Under the pieces are notes generated by a model. That model saw nothing but the letters and a program-made list of their open reading frames with translations. It ran no database searches and was not told where the DNA came from. A program made the translations under genes and the position numbers. This document shows, piece by piece, positions 49,001 through 59,200 of a DNA stretch of 64,000 nucleotides (positions are counted from its first letter, which is position 1; every line of letters starts with the position of its first letter). Source of the DNA: Photorhabdus laumondii subsp. laumondii (GTDB lineage: Bacteria > Pseudomonadota > Gammaproteobacteria > Enterobacterales > Enterobacteriaceae); contig NZ_CP024901.1 in assembly GCF_003343245.1 (NCBI RefSeq), positions 4,092,001-4,156,000 of the forward strand. Reading direction: 5' to 3'.

Positions 49001-49866
49001 TTAACACCGTAGTTGGTCTGTTTCACCGGCCGCTGAAGATCCAATGGAAATTGGTGAACTTGCGGTATATCCGCTAGTTTTTGTTGCCAATAATCAAGTT
49101 GCTCATCAAACACCCCATCGGCAATCCATGACTGCTGAGTGTAAGCATAATCTGCATATTGCACAGGTAATACAGGCAAAGATTCTGGCAGATTCTGCTT
49201 AATCTCTTGGTAGTGGATGACAAATTCTTCCATCAAGAGAGAAAAAGACAATCCGTCTCCAGCAATATGGTGCAAGTTGATGATAAGAAATTGCCGCTGA
49301 GTATTAGTGGTAAAAAAGTCGATCCGGATCATCAGATCTTTCTGTAAATCAAACGGAGCAGAAACATACTGATAAAATATCGCTTTCAGCTCGGCAGGTT
49401 CACATGTCAAATGCCGAACATTGATTTTTGCCTTAACCGCTGACTGAATCTCCTGCCATACTTCTCCTTGCTCTTCTCGGTAAACCGAGCGCAATATTTC
49501 ATGACGTTCGACAATTCGTTGCATGACTTTTTCAGCAATCGTTAAATCGAACTCGCCATTTACTTCCAACACCGTCGCCATATTGTAATGCTCGCTGCTG
49601 CCAAAGAGCTGGTCGATGAACCACAGGCGTTGTTGTGCAAAAGAGAGAGGTAATCGAGTCAATTCCCTGTCGGCGGTCTTGATCGGTAATGGATTTGATT
49701 GTTGCCCTTGCAGATACGCAATAATTTCTACCTTATGCGTTCTCAACTCAGTCAGCATATTCTGCGATACCGCGCCTTTAGGCGCGTTTAACTTAAGCGA
49801 GTCAGATTCAAGGTATACCATAATGTCTTGCTGTTTTAAGTCAGCTAAAAATGCGGCGATATTCAC
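40051..49866 (-). CDS. NRPS, three modules: dock-C-A-T-C-A-T-C-A-T
   Basis: 3271 residues, GTG start overlapping the previous stop (GTGA). TubC docking domain 1-55; C1 (HHIAGDG); A1 (code read D-I-E-S-I-G-T-V-L-K); carrier with LGGHSL; C2 (HHIASDG); A2 (D-I-G-D-L-G-I-I-D-K); carrier with LGGDSI; an atypical C3 (YSLSSLQMGSIYHQL, SHQHAILDGWS); A3 (D-I-E-S-I-G-T-I-V-K); carrier with LGGNSL; C-terminal docking tail ending EEGWL. A1 and A3 share one code with an acidic residue at position 239, suggesting a Lys-type side chain; A2 looks Arg-like. This fits residues 8-10 of odilorhabdin (hydroxylysine, dehydroarginine, hydroxylysine/lysine). C3 could handle or form the dehydro residue. Confidence 0.88.
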   Translation of the reverse strand: MNIAAFLADLKQQDIMVYLESDSLKLNAPKGAVSQNMLTELRTHKVEIIAYLQGQQSNPLPIKTADRELTRLPLSFAQQRLWFIDQLFGSSEHYNMATVLEVNGEFDLTIAEKVMQRIVERHEILRSVYREEQGEVWQEIQSAVKAKINVRHLTCEPAELKAIFYQYVSAPFDLQKDLMIRIDFFTTNTQRQFLIINLHHIAGDGLSFSLLMEEFVIHYQEIKQNLPESLPVLPVQYADYAYTQQSWIADGVFDEQLDYWQQKLADIPQVHQFPLDLQRPVKQTNYGVKVRFRLDRQSSSMLRKHAGDAGATLFMLLHAAFSVFIARYSQQTDIVIGTPATNRKQKELQSLIGLFVNTLALRTEYQGKVDFMQFVQHVKQVNIEAQMNQDLPFDVLVEKLAVSRNIAYSPIFQFMFTMDTTEAGESRLDDVVFTPVSSGEAFSKFDLELDAIDDGDTILFEVVYNSSLFHEHTIARLLKSFEVLLIDIAENPYKTLDSLALLDEDEKRRLGQQLAIPSSIATTTESVQCRFERQAAQRSDATALVWQVAGETQTLTYRELNQRANRLAHHLIEKGVRPGNIVALCLPRSPEMIVSILAVLKAGAAYTPIDIDNPQSRINHIITDCQPVVVLTNNTYADKFAELNVIVELLTSEMELFSGTASDDPNISHSLDELAYVMYTSGSTGKPKGVMVEHTQLSHFVAAALAMYAVKPDDNILQFSSFAFDISIEECFVTLCAGATLVLRDDDWLNSADLFWQQCGQHNITVMSLPTAFWHQVSSGDALVPDTLRLVIVGGEAINAEIVRHWFASANRPPVMNTYGPTETTVLASYYLIESALQIEQSVPIGRVGGHVKAYVVDEHLNLVPQGVIGELVVGGKGVSRGYLNRPEEQQRSFIQVAFFDGEVERLYRTGDLVRFNVHGEIEYIGRKDSQIKIRGFRIEPGEIENQLIAIDGVRQAVVTADEINGNKQLIAYYVADVPLEPAALKEQISQTLPEYMVPNAFISLDSIPMTVNGKVDYKALLSVETQEPLPENYCLPQGELEEQLADMWQQLLGHPKVGRTDNFFKLGGHSLLAIKLVSEIQKTLAVQISVRAVFESQTLAELAQLIVEQRITTGGNAAIAPITPVAEMARLPLSFAQQRLWFIDQLDGQTPQYNMPLALTVKGEFNLAIAERAINIIVQRHQVLRTVYRHDTAGAWQEVLDKVTVKIDRIDYRSLGEKSGQQQVQEFIQQHAEQPFDLANDVMLRAAYLKIAEDQCVMVFNMHHIASDGWSIKVLADEFVDIYRQLLEGIQQPALPSLAIQYKDYAVWQRQQLQGETLQTDLNYWLTQLNELPPVHDLPLDHSRPLQLGSRGGLFEFSADKSLLTGLKSLAGQHNTSLFVVLHAAFTLLLARHGQSPDIVIGTPVANRLQAEVEPLIGFFVNMLVLRTQYQADLTFAEYLSYIRQVNIDAQAHQLLPFELLVEKMQPERSTSYSPLFQIVFSMDTNESQVLQLSDVEFESLDSEHVTAQFDLTLDAGESENGLDFSFEYNCELFERSTITRFSQRFLTLLSALVSEQYQTAPLTKLPVLTEQERQYLLVDINDNWQSYPVDKCIHQLFEEQAERSPEQTAVIDGELHLTYRQVNAQANQVAHFLLDKAYTPDSFIAVCMERTAASVITVLGILKAGLAYVPFDADQPLQRIEYILQDSGAPLVVVDDIQCLPTEVASAYNVWRLDEILSRSRLNTHIAVTQRHSTATNLAYMTYTSGTTGHPKGVMVEHTAMIARLYGWDAVFGLFQRPPTVLQMAGLAVDIFLGDIVKSLTTGGRLVICRKSDLITTEDLYQLIEQQHVTFGDFVPVILRNLLDYAEQNRVRLNSLRHILVGSEAWYGRDLNRLQKLMHTDARCFNIYGQTESVIDASYGDVTHLCLPDDAYVPIGTPFANTHIYILDAYGEPVPMGVVGEIAVGGPGLARGYNRNRELTQQKFVKDNLSGRCGYIYHTGDQARLKFDGTLEFLGRNDDQIKLRGFRIELAEIDAKLRALPDVQNAIAVVREIEPGNKQIIAYLQTPRPLLVERIREQLRHQLPHYMIPSAFVCLNAFSVSITGKVDKEKLPVPEASAFTSTEYVAPQNDIERTLASIFAVVLKQEKVSRYDNFFALGGDSILIVRVVAMAKQAGLALSVKDILAYQSIDEITQQLPDLNRNIVSSKEAYHAFSLLTDDERAALIEQSTLDDAYSLSSLQMGSIYHQLKDESYHIVEHYLINAVWSEQAFRQAFNAIVQRHELLRATYNFELGRALQYIHKTIALPVTLNDWRHLSVQEFEHQLDHCLEQENSHFFVENELMWRVNVCIDANNTFALVLSHQHAILDGWSVANLQVEFMENYLSVLSGGSIPPRADLPHYGEYIAEELAAIDDPEQKAYWQHIANAAVLPDWTGKASTQHYSARLELSYLHDDLQQLATCLKVPLRTLLLAIHVYVLAKINGTDSITSSVVSHGRLEVKGAESCLGLFLNTPPVNADIHQQTWASLIQQLTEYSTASWPYRYYPVAVMQEEFKCDYSGALFNYVDFHVSDELQTTQDAEPEQAYDHEYERVDYGYDFVCHHSSANRFLVLQLALTQSVFGAHQAGQILACYETAIKSMLASQHHRLGHADYLASGQIQHLYQLAHNASSIANDCPSVTQLFARIARRIPDEVALSGPWGSMNYAQLALAADKLATLLIARGIGVNDTVGIYLSRTPEVVISVLAILKANATFVPLATDYPTERIAHIINDADIQLIVSQRSESHTLPVDEQRIVMVDEIDSVDTAVVAREVALSAQERVAYIMYTSGSTGTPKGIKISHHNLLSYYQAVQRCYPANSAHAVLQIANIGFDIFIEELMLSVFSGGRLVLDNHKTAYSVKQLCQIIDAQKVTLISVPTALWHEWTYQLTADDVEQLVEHLKVCIVGGEAMRMELLALWQQKTQGKIRLFNTYGPTETTIVATAIDVTQFDTLTNSVVPIGRPLAHCQTYVLDSQGGLVPPDVIGELYIAGDALSLGYVNNPEQNAAQFVEMAILPEQTVGLYKTGDRVYWNNEGELVYVGRLDNQVKIRGFRIETREIESALSAIDGVATSIVRVTVDATSEKQLCAWLVMPEGTETDAVIPPIREQLKTRLPEYMVPTLYAVIATIPTTANGKVNFAALPEPKPCITRGLDRVAETEIEKQLVQLCADALKLPSSMVSLAASFIELGGNSLTLLRFLHQIQQTFAVVISIADVMTATNLAVLALMIERKQLQQTEQSHQGCNTVAEEGWL

Positions 49867-52800
49867 AGTTCAACAACCTCCCTTTCTCCCCCAATCTGTT
49901 TCTGTCGTTCGGCAAACTGCTGCTCAACATACTGCGCTAAAGCAAACAGCGTGTCATAGACGTAAAAATCCTTCACGGACAGTTCGATCTTTAATTCTTC
50001 GCTGATGGCACTACCGAGTTTGACAAATTGCAGTGAGTGAATACCGAGCTGTACAAACCGGGCCTCAATATTGATTGGCGTCAACCCAAGCTCTCTATGG
50101 AACAATCCAGCTAACTGCTTTTCAGTTGCCGTTTCTGGTGACGTAAAAGGCTCCTTAGCGATATTTTCCCTGCTTGGCGCAGGCAGAGCTTTACGATTAA
50201 CTTTGCCATTCTCAGTCAGCGGCATTTCCGGCAATAACACATAGAAGCCGGGCCACATAAACTCCGGTAAGATACGCTCGACTTTATCGCGCTGTTCTCG
50301 TATGTCGAGCATCGACGGAGCCACCAAATAAGCCACCAAGGATTGCCGCTGCTTGTCATCCTGTCTCACACAAACCACAACATCCGCGACATCAAAATGC
50401 GTGCGGATACAGTGCTCAATTTCTCCCAATTCGAGCCGAAAACCGCGCAATTTCACTTGGAAATCATTTCGGCCAATGTAGGCAATTTCGCCTGATGGCA
50501 ACACTTTCACTAAATCACCGGTGCGATATAGCCGTTCGCGGTTACCTTTAGCATCCAAATGATCAATAAAACGTTCAGCCGTCAGTTCCGGGCGGTTCAA
50601 GTACCCTTTTGCTAATCCGACACCACCGACATACAGTTCTCCTACTACACCGACCGGGCATTGGGAGCGATCTTTTGCCAACACATGAAGTGACACATGG
50701 GGAGCGGGCCGACCAATCGTGACTGGCTCCGTCGCCTTTTCAAAGATTTTCAACGAAGACCATACCGTGGTTTCCGTTGGCCCATATTCGTTGACAAGCG
50801 TTGCCTGAGGCTGACACTGGAAATGTTTTGTCTTTACGTTGTCCGACAAATTTTCGCCGGCGCAAATCACTTTACGTAGTGAAGGCCCGACAAGGTAATC
50901 AAGAACAGCATCGTAGAAACTGGGAATAAAAAGAACGTGGCTAATTTGTTGACTGTCTATAAGCTTCGCCACATACGATGCATCTTTCGCATCTTGAGGG
51001 GCCATTAAATGCAACGTTGCACCGCTGCCAAGCCCCCAATATATCGCCGGAATCGATGAATCGAAAGCAAAGGAGGAAACCAGTAAAAATTTCTCCGGTA
51101 CTATCGAGTATGAATTAAACCGCCCAGCAGTGGATGCGCTCAACGCCCCATGCTGGATCATCACCCCTTTAGGATTACCCGTTGAACCCGAGGTATAAAT
51201 GACATAGGCAAGGGAATCCGCTGTCACACTTGAGGTCAACATCGGTTCAGTACGGGGCTGGGCGGCAATTTCAGTCTCATCAAGCAAGATAGTGCAAACG
51301 CTATCCGCTGGTAAATTGACCTTATCGATACTCTTGTTATCGACGATAACCAAACCAACATGGCTGTCAGCCAAGATAAAACTTAACCGTGCCACAGAAT
51401 AAGTGGGATCTAATGGCAAATAAGCACATCCTGCTTTCAATATCGCTAGCATGCTGACAACAAAGTCAATGCCAGGCTCCATCAAAATAGCAACCAACGG
51501 GTTGTTGTCAGCACCTTTAGTCAACAATAATTGAGCGATCTGATTAGCCCTTGCATCAAGTTCAGCAAAACTGAGGCTTTGCTCCTGATAGCGAATTGCC
51601 ACTCGTTCAGGATACTCAGCCACCCGCTGTTGAATAAGCTGATGCACAAAAGGTTGCACCTCAGGCAGTTGCCAAGCTGATTGATGAGATTTGTCCAACA
51701 CAGCTTGTTCCTGCTCACTGACAATCGCCAATTGATTAATTGGCCTATCACCGTTGACCGCAATATGTGCCAACAACAACTGCATATTTTCGGCAAAACG
51801 GGCGATGGTGTCCGAATTAAAAAGCCCTTGATTAAACTCAAAAATCAGCGACAGCCCATCCTGATCTTCTGCTGCGGTTAAGGTCAAATCAAACTGCGTT
51901 TGTCCCCCTTGTTCCATAAGCTCTTTAAATTCAACATCAGCAAGTTCCAACGGTTGAGATTCATAATTTTGCATTGAGAAAAGCACTTGGAATAAGGGAG
52001 TAAACGCGGTGCTTTGTTCAGCGAGCAATTTCTCGACCAATAATTCGAATGGAATGGCCTGATTGCTCTGTGCATCAAGGTGCACCTGCCTTGCATTGTT
52101 CAACAACGCATTGAATGTCAGCGTCGGTGTACAATCCAAACGCAATACGAGCGTATTGAGGAAACAGCCAATGAGCGACTCCAGTTTCTGTACCGGCCGA
52201 CTTGTAATAGGTGTCCCAATAACCACATCCGGGTTATCACTGTAGCGAGCCAGCATCACCGCAAAAGCGGTATGCAACAACATGAATAAAGTGGCATTTG
52301 CATCTACAGCTAATCGCTTAAGTTTACTCACCGTCTCCATTGGTATCTTTTGCGTGTGCATTGCGCTACGCATATCCAATTTTTGCGGGCGAGCATAATC
52401 TAACGGCAATTCATGAACCAATGGCAGGTTAGCCAACTGTTGTTGCCAATATTGCAACTGCTCGTCAAACATTTGCTGAGTTTCAGCTTGATTCTGCCAG
52501 TAAGCATAATCCGAGTATTGCAATTCAAGCTCAGTCAGTAAGGCGGGTTTACCCTGCACAATTTGTTGATAAAGAAGGGTAAATTCATCAACTAATATCG
52601 CCAGCGACCAGCCATCAGCAGCAATATGGTGCAAATCAAAAAACAATACGCCGGTCAACGGCTTATCTGAGGTATCTGGTTTTAGATCAGAGGCCAAATA
52701 GGCCACTCTTAGCGGTAAATCCCTACTTAAATCAAATTTCCTCTGTCTCTGCCTCTCCAGCCAATCCTCTATGTGTTGCTGTTGGTCAACACCATCGGCA

Positions 52801-53264
52801 AGGGTGTCTTTGTCAATCTGGAAAACATAGTCGTTCAACACGACTTGTGCGGGCGTGCCCTGTGATTCCTGATAAACCGTTCGTAAAATTTCATGTCGCT
52901 TAAGAATGGCATCTATCGCCTGACTCGCGGCTTCCAAGGAAAATTGACCATATAAATTGAATGCAGTTGAAATCTTATACTGACGTTCAACTGTAGAAAC
53001 CTGTTCGACCAGCCAAAAACGGCGCTGGGCAAAGGATAATGGTGCCTTGGTAAGGTGCCGACGTTGTAATAACGAAAACTTCTGTTGCCCCGCCACCTCT
53101 GTATGAGAGAGAAAATCAATAATTGCTTGTTTGTTTTGTTTAATAAATTTTCCCTGTTCAGGTGTGATGGCACCCGGAGCAGACTGAGATTTTAGCGCCC
53201 CATTTTCAACAAAAAGACGAACTTCCTGCTCGGACAATCTATCAATAAAGCCTTTTAGGTTCAT
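49863..53264 (-). CDS. NRPS, one module: dock-C-A-T (predicted His)
   Basis: About 1133 residues from ATG at 53262-53264, two bases after the upstream stop. TubC docking domain (LSEQEVRLFVENGALKSQ), C domain with HHIAADG, A domain (YVIYTSGSTGNPKG, NEYGPTETTVW) and a carrier whose phosphopantetheine site reads LGIHSL instead of LGGHSL. Eye-read code D-S-P-L-I-A-E-V-W-K resembles His codes (DSxLxAEVxK). C-terminal tail ends REVVEL, a docking motif for the next protein. Stop overlaps the next GTG start by four bases. Confidence 0.87.
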   Translation of the reverse strand: MNLKGFIDRLSEQEVRLFVENGALKSQSAPGAITPEQGKFIKQNKQAIIDFLSHTEVAGQQKFSLLQRRHLTKAPLSFAQRRFWLVEQVSTVERQYKISTAFNLYGQFSLEAASQAIDAILKRHEILRTVYQESQGTPAQVVLNDYVFQIDKDTLADGVDQQQHIEDWLERQRQRKFDLSRDLPLRVAYLASDLKPDTSDKPLTGVLFFDLHHIAADGWSLAILVDEFTLLYQQIVQGKPALLTELELQYSDYAYWQNQAETQQMFDEQLQYWQQQLANLPLVHELPLDYARPQKLDMRSAMHTQKIPMETVSKLKRLAVDANATLFMLLHTAFAVMLARYSDNPDVVIGTPITSRPVQKLESLIGCFLNTLVLRLDCTPTLTFNALLNNARQVHLDAQSNQAIPFELLVEKLLAEQSTAFTPLFQVLFSMQNYESQPLELADVEFKELMEQGGQTQFDLTLTAAEDQDGLSLIFEFNQGLFNSDTIARFAENMQLLLAHIAVNGDRPINQLAIVSEQEQAVLDKSHQSAWQLPEVQPFVHQLIQQRVAEYPERVAIRYQEQSLSFAELDARANQIAQLLLTKGADNNPLVAILMEPGIDFVVSMLAILKAGCAYLPLDPTYSVARLSFILADSHVGLVIVDNKSIDKVNLPADSVCTILLDETEIAAQPRTEPMLTSSVTADSLAYVIYTSGSTGNPKGVMIQHGALSASTAGRFNSYSIVPEKFLLVSSFAFDSSIPAIYWGLGSGATLHLMAPQDAKDASYVAKLIDSQQISHVLFIPSFYDAVLDYLVGPSLRKVICAGENLSDNVKTKHFQCQPQATLVNEYGPTETTVWSSLKIFEKATEPVTIGRPAPHVSLHVLAKDRSQCPVGVVGELYVGGVGLAKGYLNRPELTAERFIDHLDAKGNRERLYRTGDLVKVLPSGEIAYIGRNDFQVKLRGFRLELGEIEHCIRTHFDVADVVVCVRQDDKQRQSLVAYLVAPSMLDIREQRDKVERILPEFMWPGFYVLLPEMPLTENGKVNRKALPAPSRENIAKEPFTSPETATEKQLAGLFHRELGLTPINIEARFVQLGIHSLQFVKLGSAISEELKIELSVKDFYVYDTLFALAQYVEQQFAERQKQIGGEREVVEL

Positions 53265-53266
53265 AA

Positions 53267-56200
53267 TCACCACTCGGTTACCTCATATTCTGCCACTACA
53301 GCCCCAATTGACTTGTTACGTTGAATAACCATTTCTTTTTCAAGCCAATCACATAACTGTTCTAATCTTGATCGCTCAAACACGATCGCAATCGGTACGC
53401 CAACGGAAAATGCCTGTTCAATTCGAGAAATTAGCTTCATAGCTAATAAGGAATGACCACCTAAATCAAAAAAGCTGTCGGCCATGCTTACCCTGTCTTG
53501 TTGCAACAACCCCTGCCAAATTTTCGCAACACTTCGTTCCAGTTCAGTCACTGGCGCGATGTATTTGGCTTTTACAAAGTTATCTGCTTCAGGTTGTGGA
53601 AGTCGGCTGCGATCCACTTTGCCATTGGTATTCAGCGGAAAAGCCGCCATCCGTACATACGCGGATGGCAACATGTAATCAGGTAAGCTAGCCGATAAAT
53701 AGGTTTTAATTTCGGATAAATCCAACGGGTTAGCCGCGATAAAATAAGCGATAAGCTGCTTATCACCGGCTTCTGTATCAATAGCAATGACTACGGTTCC
53801 GGTTATTCCATCGAACTTACTCAATTGGGCTTCGATATCACCGAGTTCAATTCTGAATCCACGGATCTTGACCAGATGGTCGTTGCGGCCAAAGTAGTTG
53901 ATTTCACCGTTTTGATGAAAGCTGGCTAAGTCCCCGGTTCGATACACTCGTTTCCCAAGAACCCAATCACAATCAAGATAACGCTCTGCGGTAAGCTGGG
54001 GCTGCTGATAATAGCCTCTTGATAAACAGTCCCCCGCTAAATACAGTTCGCCGATGGCACCCATCGGAACAGGCTGTAAATACTCATCCAAAATATAACC
54101 GGCCACGTTGGGCAATGATCGGCCAATTGTCGGCAAATCCGGCCATGAAGCAGGTTCTCCCTGTAATGTTTTAGACGTTACGACATGAGTTTCTGCCGGG
54201 CCATAGTGGTTCACTAACTTACAGTGACGATGTGTCGTGAAAAACTGTCTGATGGCCGCCGTGATTTTGAGCCTTTCCGCGCTCGACACAATCACCCTTA
54301 ATTCGGGGAACTGTAGCCCATTGACACCGCTATATTCAGCCAGATTCTGCAATACAGCATAAGGTAAGTTCAGCACTTGAAGTTGCGCCTGCTGGATTTG
54401 CTTCGCTAACAGCCGAATATCCAACTGAGTCGATTTATCAATAAGCTGTACTGAACCCCCAGATAACAGCGGCATGAATATGTCTTCAAAACTGAGATCA
54501 AAACCAATTGATGAGAATTGTAACCAACGGTTCGGCCCCGTAAGCGCTGGCTCAAGCTGGCTTATACCTTGTAATAAATTGCTCAGCGCCCGCTGCGGCA
54601 TTTCAATCGCCTTAGGCTTACCCGTTGAACCTGAGGTATAGAGCACGTAACCGAGGTTATCCAGAGAGGATTCGATAGCCAAATTACTGATTAGCTGTTT
54701 GCCCAAGATCTCTGCTGTGCAAGGGTCATCCAATAACACCATTTTCTGGCGTTTTACCGCAATCCTGTCATTCAAGGCGCAGGTCGTTACTAAGATTTCA
54801 TCAGACAGATCACTCAGAATGATGTTTAAGCGTTCTGTCGGTAATGAGGTATCCAGTGGCACATAACCAGCACCGGTTTTTAAGATAGCGATAATAGTGA
54901 TGACCATCTCAAAGGAGCGTTCAATGAACATCACGACGGGAGTATTCACTTTCGCTCCCTGGTTCACGAGATACTGCGCGAGTTGATTGGTTCGCTGATT
55001 TAACTCACGATACGTCATCGTCTCGCCAGCAAAATTCAACGCAATCTCATCAGGAGTCGCCTTAACCTGGGCTTCGAATCTATCAATCAGAGTTTGTGAG
55101 TTGTCATACGGAAATTCCGTTTGATTTAACGAATGCAGCAGGAACGCCCGCTCCTCAGCATCAAGGATGTCGAGTGACAGTGCGGCAACCTGTTCCTGAC
55201 TTTGTAAAGCAGCAACAAGTTGCCTGCTAGCATTGATGAGATACGCCACCAAGCGTTCAGCATCAAATCGGCTGTCGATTTGGGCTGCAACAGCAAAATC
55301 ATCACCAAAATCGTCAATGGATAGGGTAATCGGGTAATTGGTACGCTCTTTTACATCAACTAACTCAATGCCGGTTTTTTGCCAACGTTGGTTAAGCTCA
55401 CTTGTCTCGCCACTCACTTCGGAATGACGGTAATTCAAGATACTGTCGAATAAACGGCTAGAACCGGCCAATTTGCTACACTGTTCAGCAATCGCCGTCG
55501 GGACTTGCTCGAATTGCAGCAAGCTAACCAGTTTCTGTTGCATTTCCTGCATTAACTGAGCAACACTCAACTGGCTCAAATCAATACGCAGTGGCAAGGT
55601 ATTGATGAATAAACCAACGACTCGCTCAACATTATCAATACCCTGCAAGCGACCAGATAATACAGTGCCGAATATGACATCTTTAGTGCCGCTGGTTTTT
55701 GCCAAAACCAATGCCCATGCCATGTGAAAAATAAGCGCTGGGCTTATCCTCCATGCAGAAGAGGACCGACGAATCTGTGCGGATAAATCCGCAGGCAAGC
55801 CAATTTGGATTTCAGTGAATAAGTTATTGTCAACCATTCCACTGGTAATACCAAAGGGTGCCGTGATTTCATCAATCCCGGCCAATTGCTCGGTAAAAAA
55901 CTGCTGCGCCGCTTTGGTATCGGTTTTGCTGATGGCGTTTAAGACAAAATCCCGATAACTCAACGCCTCCGGCAGTGACTTTTCATCACCTGCCAAGATA
56001 ACCAGCAACTCTTCTTGAATAATCTCCAATGACACATGATCACTTATCAGGTGATGCTCCTGCACCATTGCATAGAACTGCTTTTGCTGACGGTCGATAA
56101 ACCGGGTTACTCTGATCAACGGTGCCTGAGTAACATCCATCCATTGTTGTGATGGATCCATAAACTGTGCTAGCTGCTGCTGGATATCAACATCATCCCT

Positions 56201-59200
56201 CAAATCGATATCAACTACCGGTAATGGTACCTCTTTGTAGGCAATCTGCACTGGTTCATCAATACCTTGCCAAAAAATTCCGGTTCGCAGCGCATCATGC
56301 CTCTGTACTATTTTATCCAATGCGCCAATAAAACTTTCCATCTCGGTATTTGACGGAAATGAATACAGCATCGGCGTCACATAAAGATCAGATCGCCCAC
56401 ACATCATGTGATGGAATAAGATCCCTTCCTGTAATGGTGCCAAAGGATAAATGCCAGCAATATTTTGCTCACCTCCCGGCGACTGAGATACGATCAAGGC
56501 CCGCTCAGTTTCCGACAGGGAAACCCTACTTTCCAAGGCTTCATGGGCTGTTAGTTTCAGTGATTCCTGTTCGATTGCCTGTAGTTGTTTCGCCATATCC
56601 CGTAATTTCGGGTACTCAAACAAGGCCCGAATATCCAAGCGATAACCCTGTTTTTTAAGATGGGATAGCATCTTCATGCTCAACAATGAGTGTCCACCCA
56701 ACTCAAAGAAGTTGGCAACAGCACTGACTTGCGCCAATCCAAACAGTGTTCGCCAAATTTCAGCTAGCAATGTCTCCTGTTCAGTGGCCGGCGCGATATA
56801 TTCAATTTCCCCCTGAATAACAAAATCTGGTTTAGGGAGCGCTTTACGATCCACTTTACGGTTGGCGGTAAGCGGTATCTCCTCTAGCACCACAAAAGCG
56901 GCGGGGACCATATAGCTCGGTAATTGCTGACTTAATAGGTGTCGAATCTCAGCAACTTTCTGCTGACCATCAAGGGTGATATAGGCCGCCAGATACTTGT
57001 GAGCCGGTTCATCTTCCCGAGCAATGACAACCGCATCACGAATTGTAGGCAAGCTACGCAACCTTGTTTCTATCTCCCCTAACTCAATGCGGAATCCACG
57101 GATCTTAACCTGATGGTCATCACGCCCGTAATATTGAATATCCCCGGCCAGTGAGTAACGCCCCAAATCGCCGGTTCGGTAGAGCTTTGGATAGCGGCTT
57201 ACAAAAGGATTATCAATAAATCGCTCACGGGTTAATTGCTCTTTGTTGATATAGCCCCGCGCAACGCCGTCACCCGCGACACAAATTTCCCCGACAGCAC
57301 CAAAAGGCACAAGCTGCTGGTTTTTGTCCAACAAGAAGATGGCCGTATTTTGGATTGGGTGCCCGATACTGAGGGTGTCTCCCCGAAGATCGTAGGCAAT
57401 ACAAGTATTGACCGTGTATTCGGTTGGCCCATAGGCATTGACTAAACGGGGTAAATGCCCTGGTCGCTGGTACCATGCAACCACTTTATCTGGCTTAATC
57501 TGCTCGCCTCCGACACTGATTTGGCGAATATGCTCAGGTACTAAAACCGTCTCTTCACTGACCACTTCGTGCCAGAACGTGGTTGGCAAATTTACCGCAC
57601 TGATCTGGTATTCCCGGCACCTTTGCCAGAAAGTGGCAATATCCATCAACCAATCTTCGCCACGTAAGACTAAAGTACTGCCATTACCAAGAGCACCAAA
57701 TATCTCTTCGATAGACATATCAAAACTGAGGGCGGCAAATTGCAATACCCGATCCTGTTTTGAATAAAGATAGGCATCTGCAAGCCCCACTACCAGATTC
57801 ACCAATGCCTGATGTTCAATCATCACACCTTTCGGCATGCCTGTAGAACCCGAGGTATAGAGAACATAGGCCAAGTGGGTAGAACATAAACCCAATTCAA
57901 CGGCGGGAATATTATCGGTTGAGAGCTCGGCAAACGAGGTTGTCGTCACATCAATGCTAAATAGACTATTTTCAGGCAATAACTTCTGGTTATGGCTATT
58001 GGTTATCACCATCAAAGGCTGTGCATCATCAATAATATAAGCAAGCCTTTCTTGCGGATAGGCAGGATCAAGAGGCAAATAAGCACTACCTGATTTCAAA
58101 ATGGCAAGTACCGACACAACCATGTCAATACTGCGTTCAATACATATCGCAATCATTGAATCCGGTTTGGCGCCCTGAGCAACTAAATAATGTGCCAACT
58201 GATTGGCTTTGGCATTAAGTTGCGCATAAGTCAACTGCTGGTCACCAAAGACCAATGCAATGGCATCCGGCGTTTGTTCAGCAAACGCTTCTATCCGCTC
58301 ATGGATACATTGGCTACGGTCATATTCTACCGCTGTCTGGTTCAAGCTGTGCAGCAGGTAATCCCGCTCTTCCGGCGGCAATAGATCCAAATTGCCAAGC
58401 TTTTCGGACGGAGCAGCCACTATGCTCATCAACAAGGTGGTAAAACGTACCACCAGCCGCTTTATCGTCTCCTCTGCAAACAAATCCGTGTTGTACTCGA
58501 AATTAAAAGTCAGGCCGTCCTCTGTTTGGCTGGCATCCAGTGTCAATTCATACATCGCATTGCGGGTCTGTTCTGGCCTCGGCCACAAACTTACCCCTTC
58601 TAATTGCAGCTCCACACTGTCATTCGTATTCATAGAAAACATGATTTGGAACAACGGTGAATAACGGGTGCTACGTTCCGGTTGCAACCGCTCCACTAAT
58701 AACTCAAACGGGACATTTTGATGCCGCTGGGCAGCAAGGTTTACCTCCCGGACCGATCTCAGATAATCGATAAACGATTGCTCCAGCTCACACTCGCTGC
58801 GCAATACCAGCGTATTGATAAAACAGCCTATCAACGGCGTTAATGATGTCTGCAAACGGTTAGCTATCGGGGTTCCCACCACAATATCTCGTTGCCCGCT
58901 GTGACGACTGAGCAGTATCGTAAATGCCGCATGCAACACCATAAAAAGAGTGCACCCTTGTGTCAGCGCCAGTTGCTGCAACCCTTTGCTAACCTCATTG
59001 TCCAGACTAAATTCATAACTGCGGCCATGACTGGTTTGGTTGGCTGGTCGCGCGTAATCCAGAGGCAACCCGTGTACCGGGGGTAAATCCGATAACTGTT
59101 GCTGCCAATAGGCTACCCCTGCTGCTAACTGAGATTCTTCTGCTGCGCTGTGTTGCCAAACTGCATAATCGGCATACTGAATCTCCAGCGCCGGTAACGG

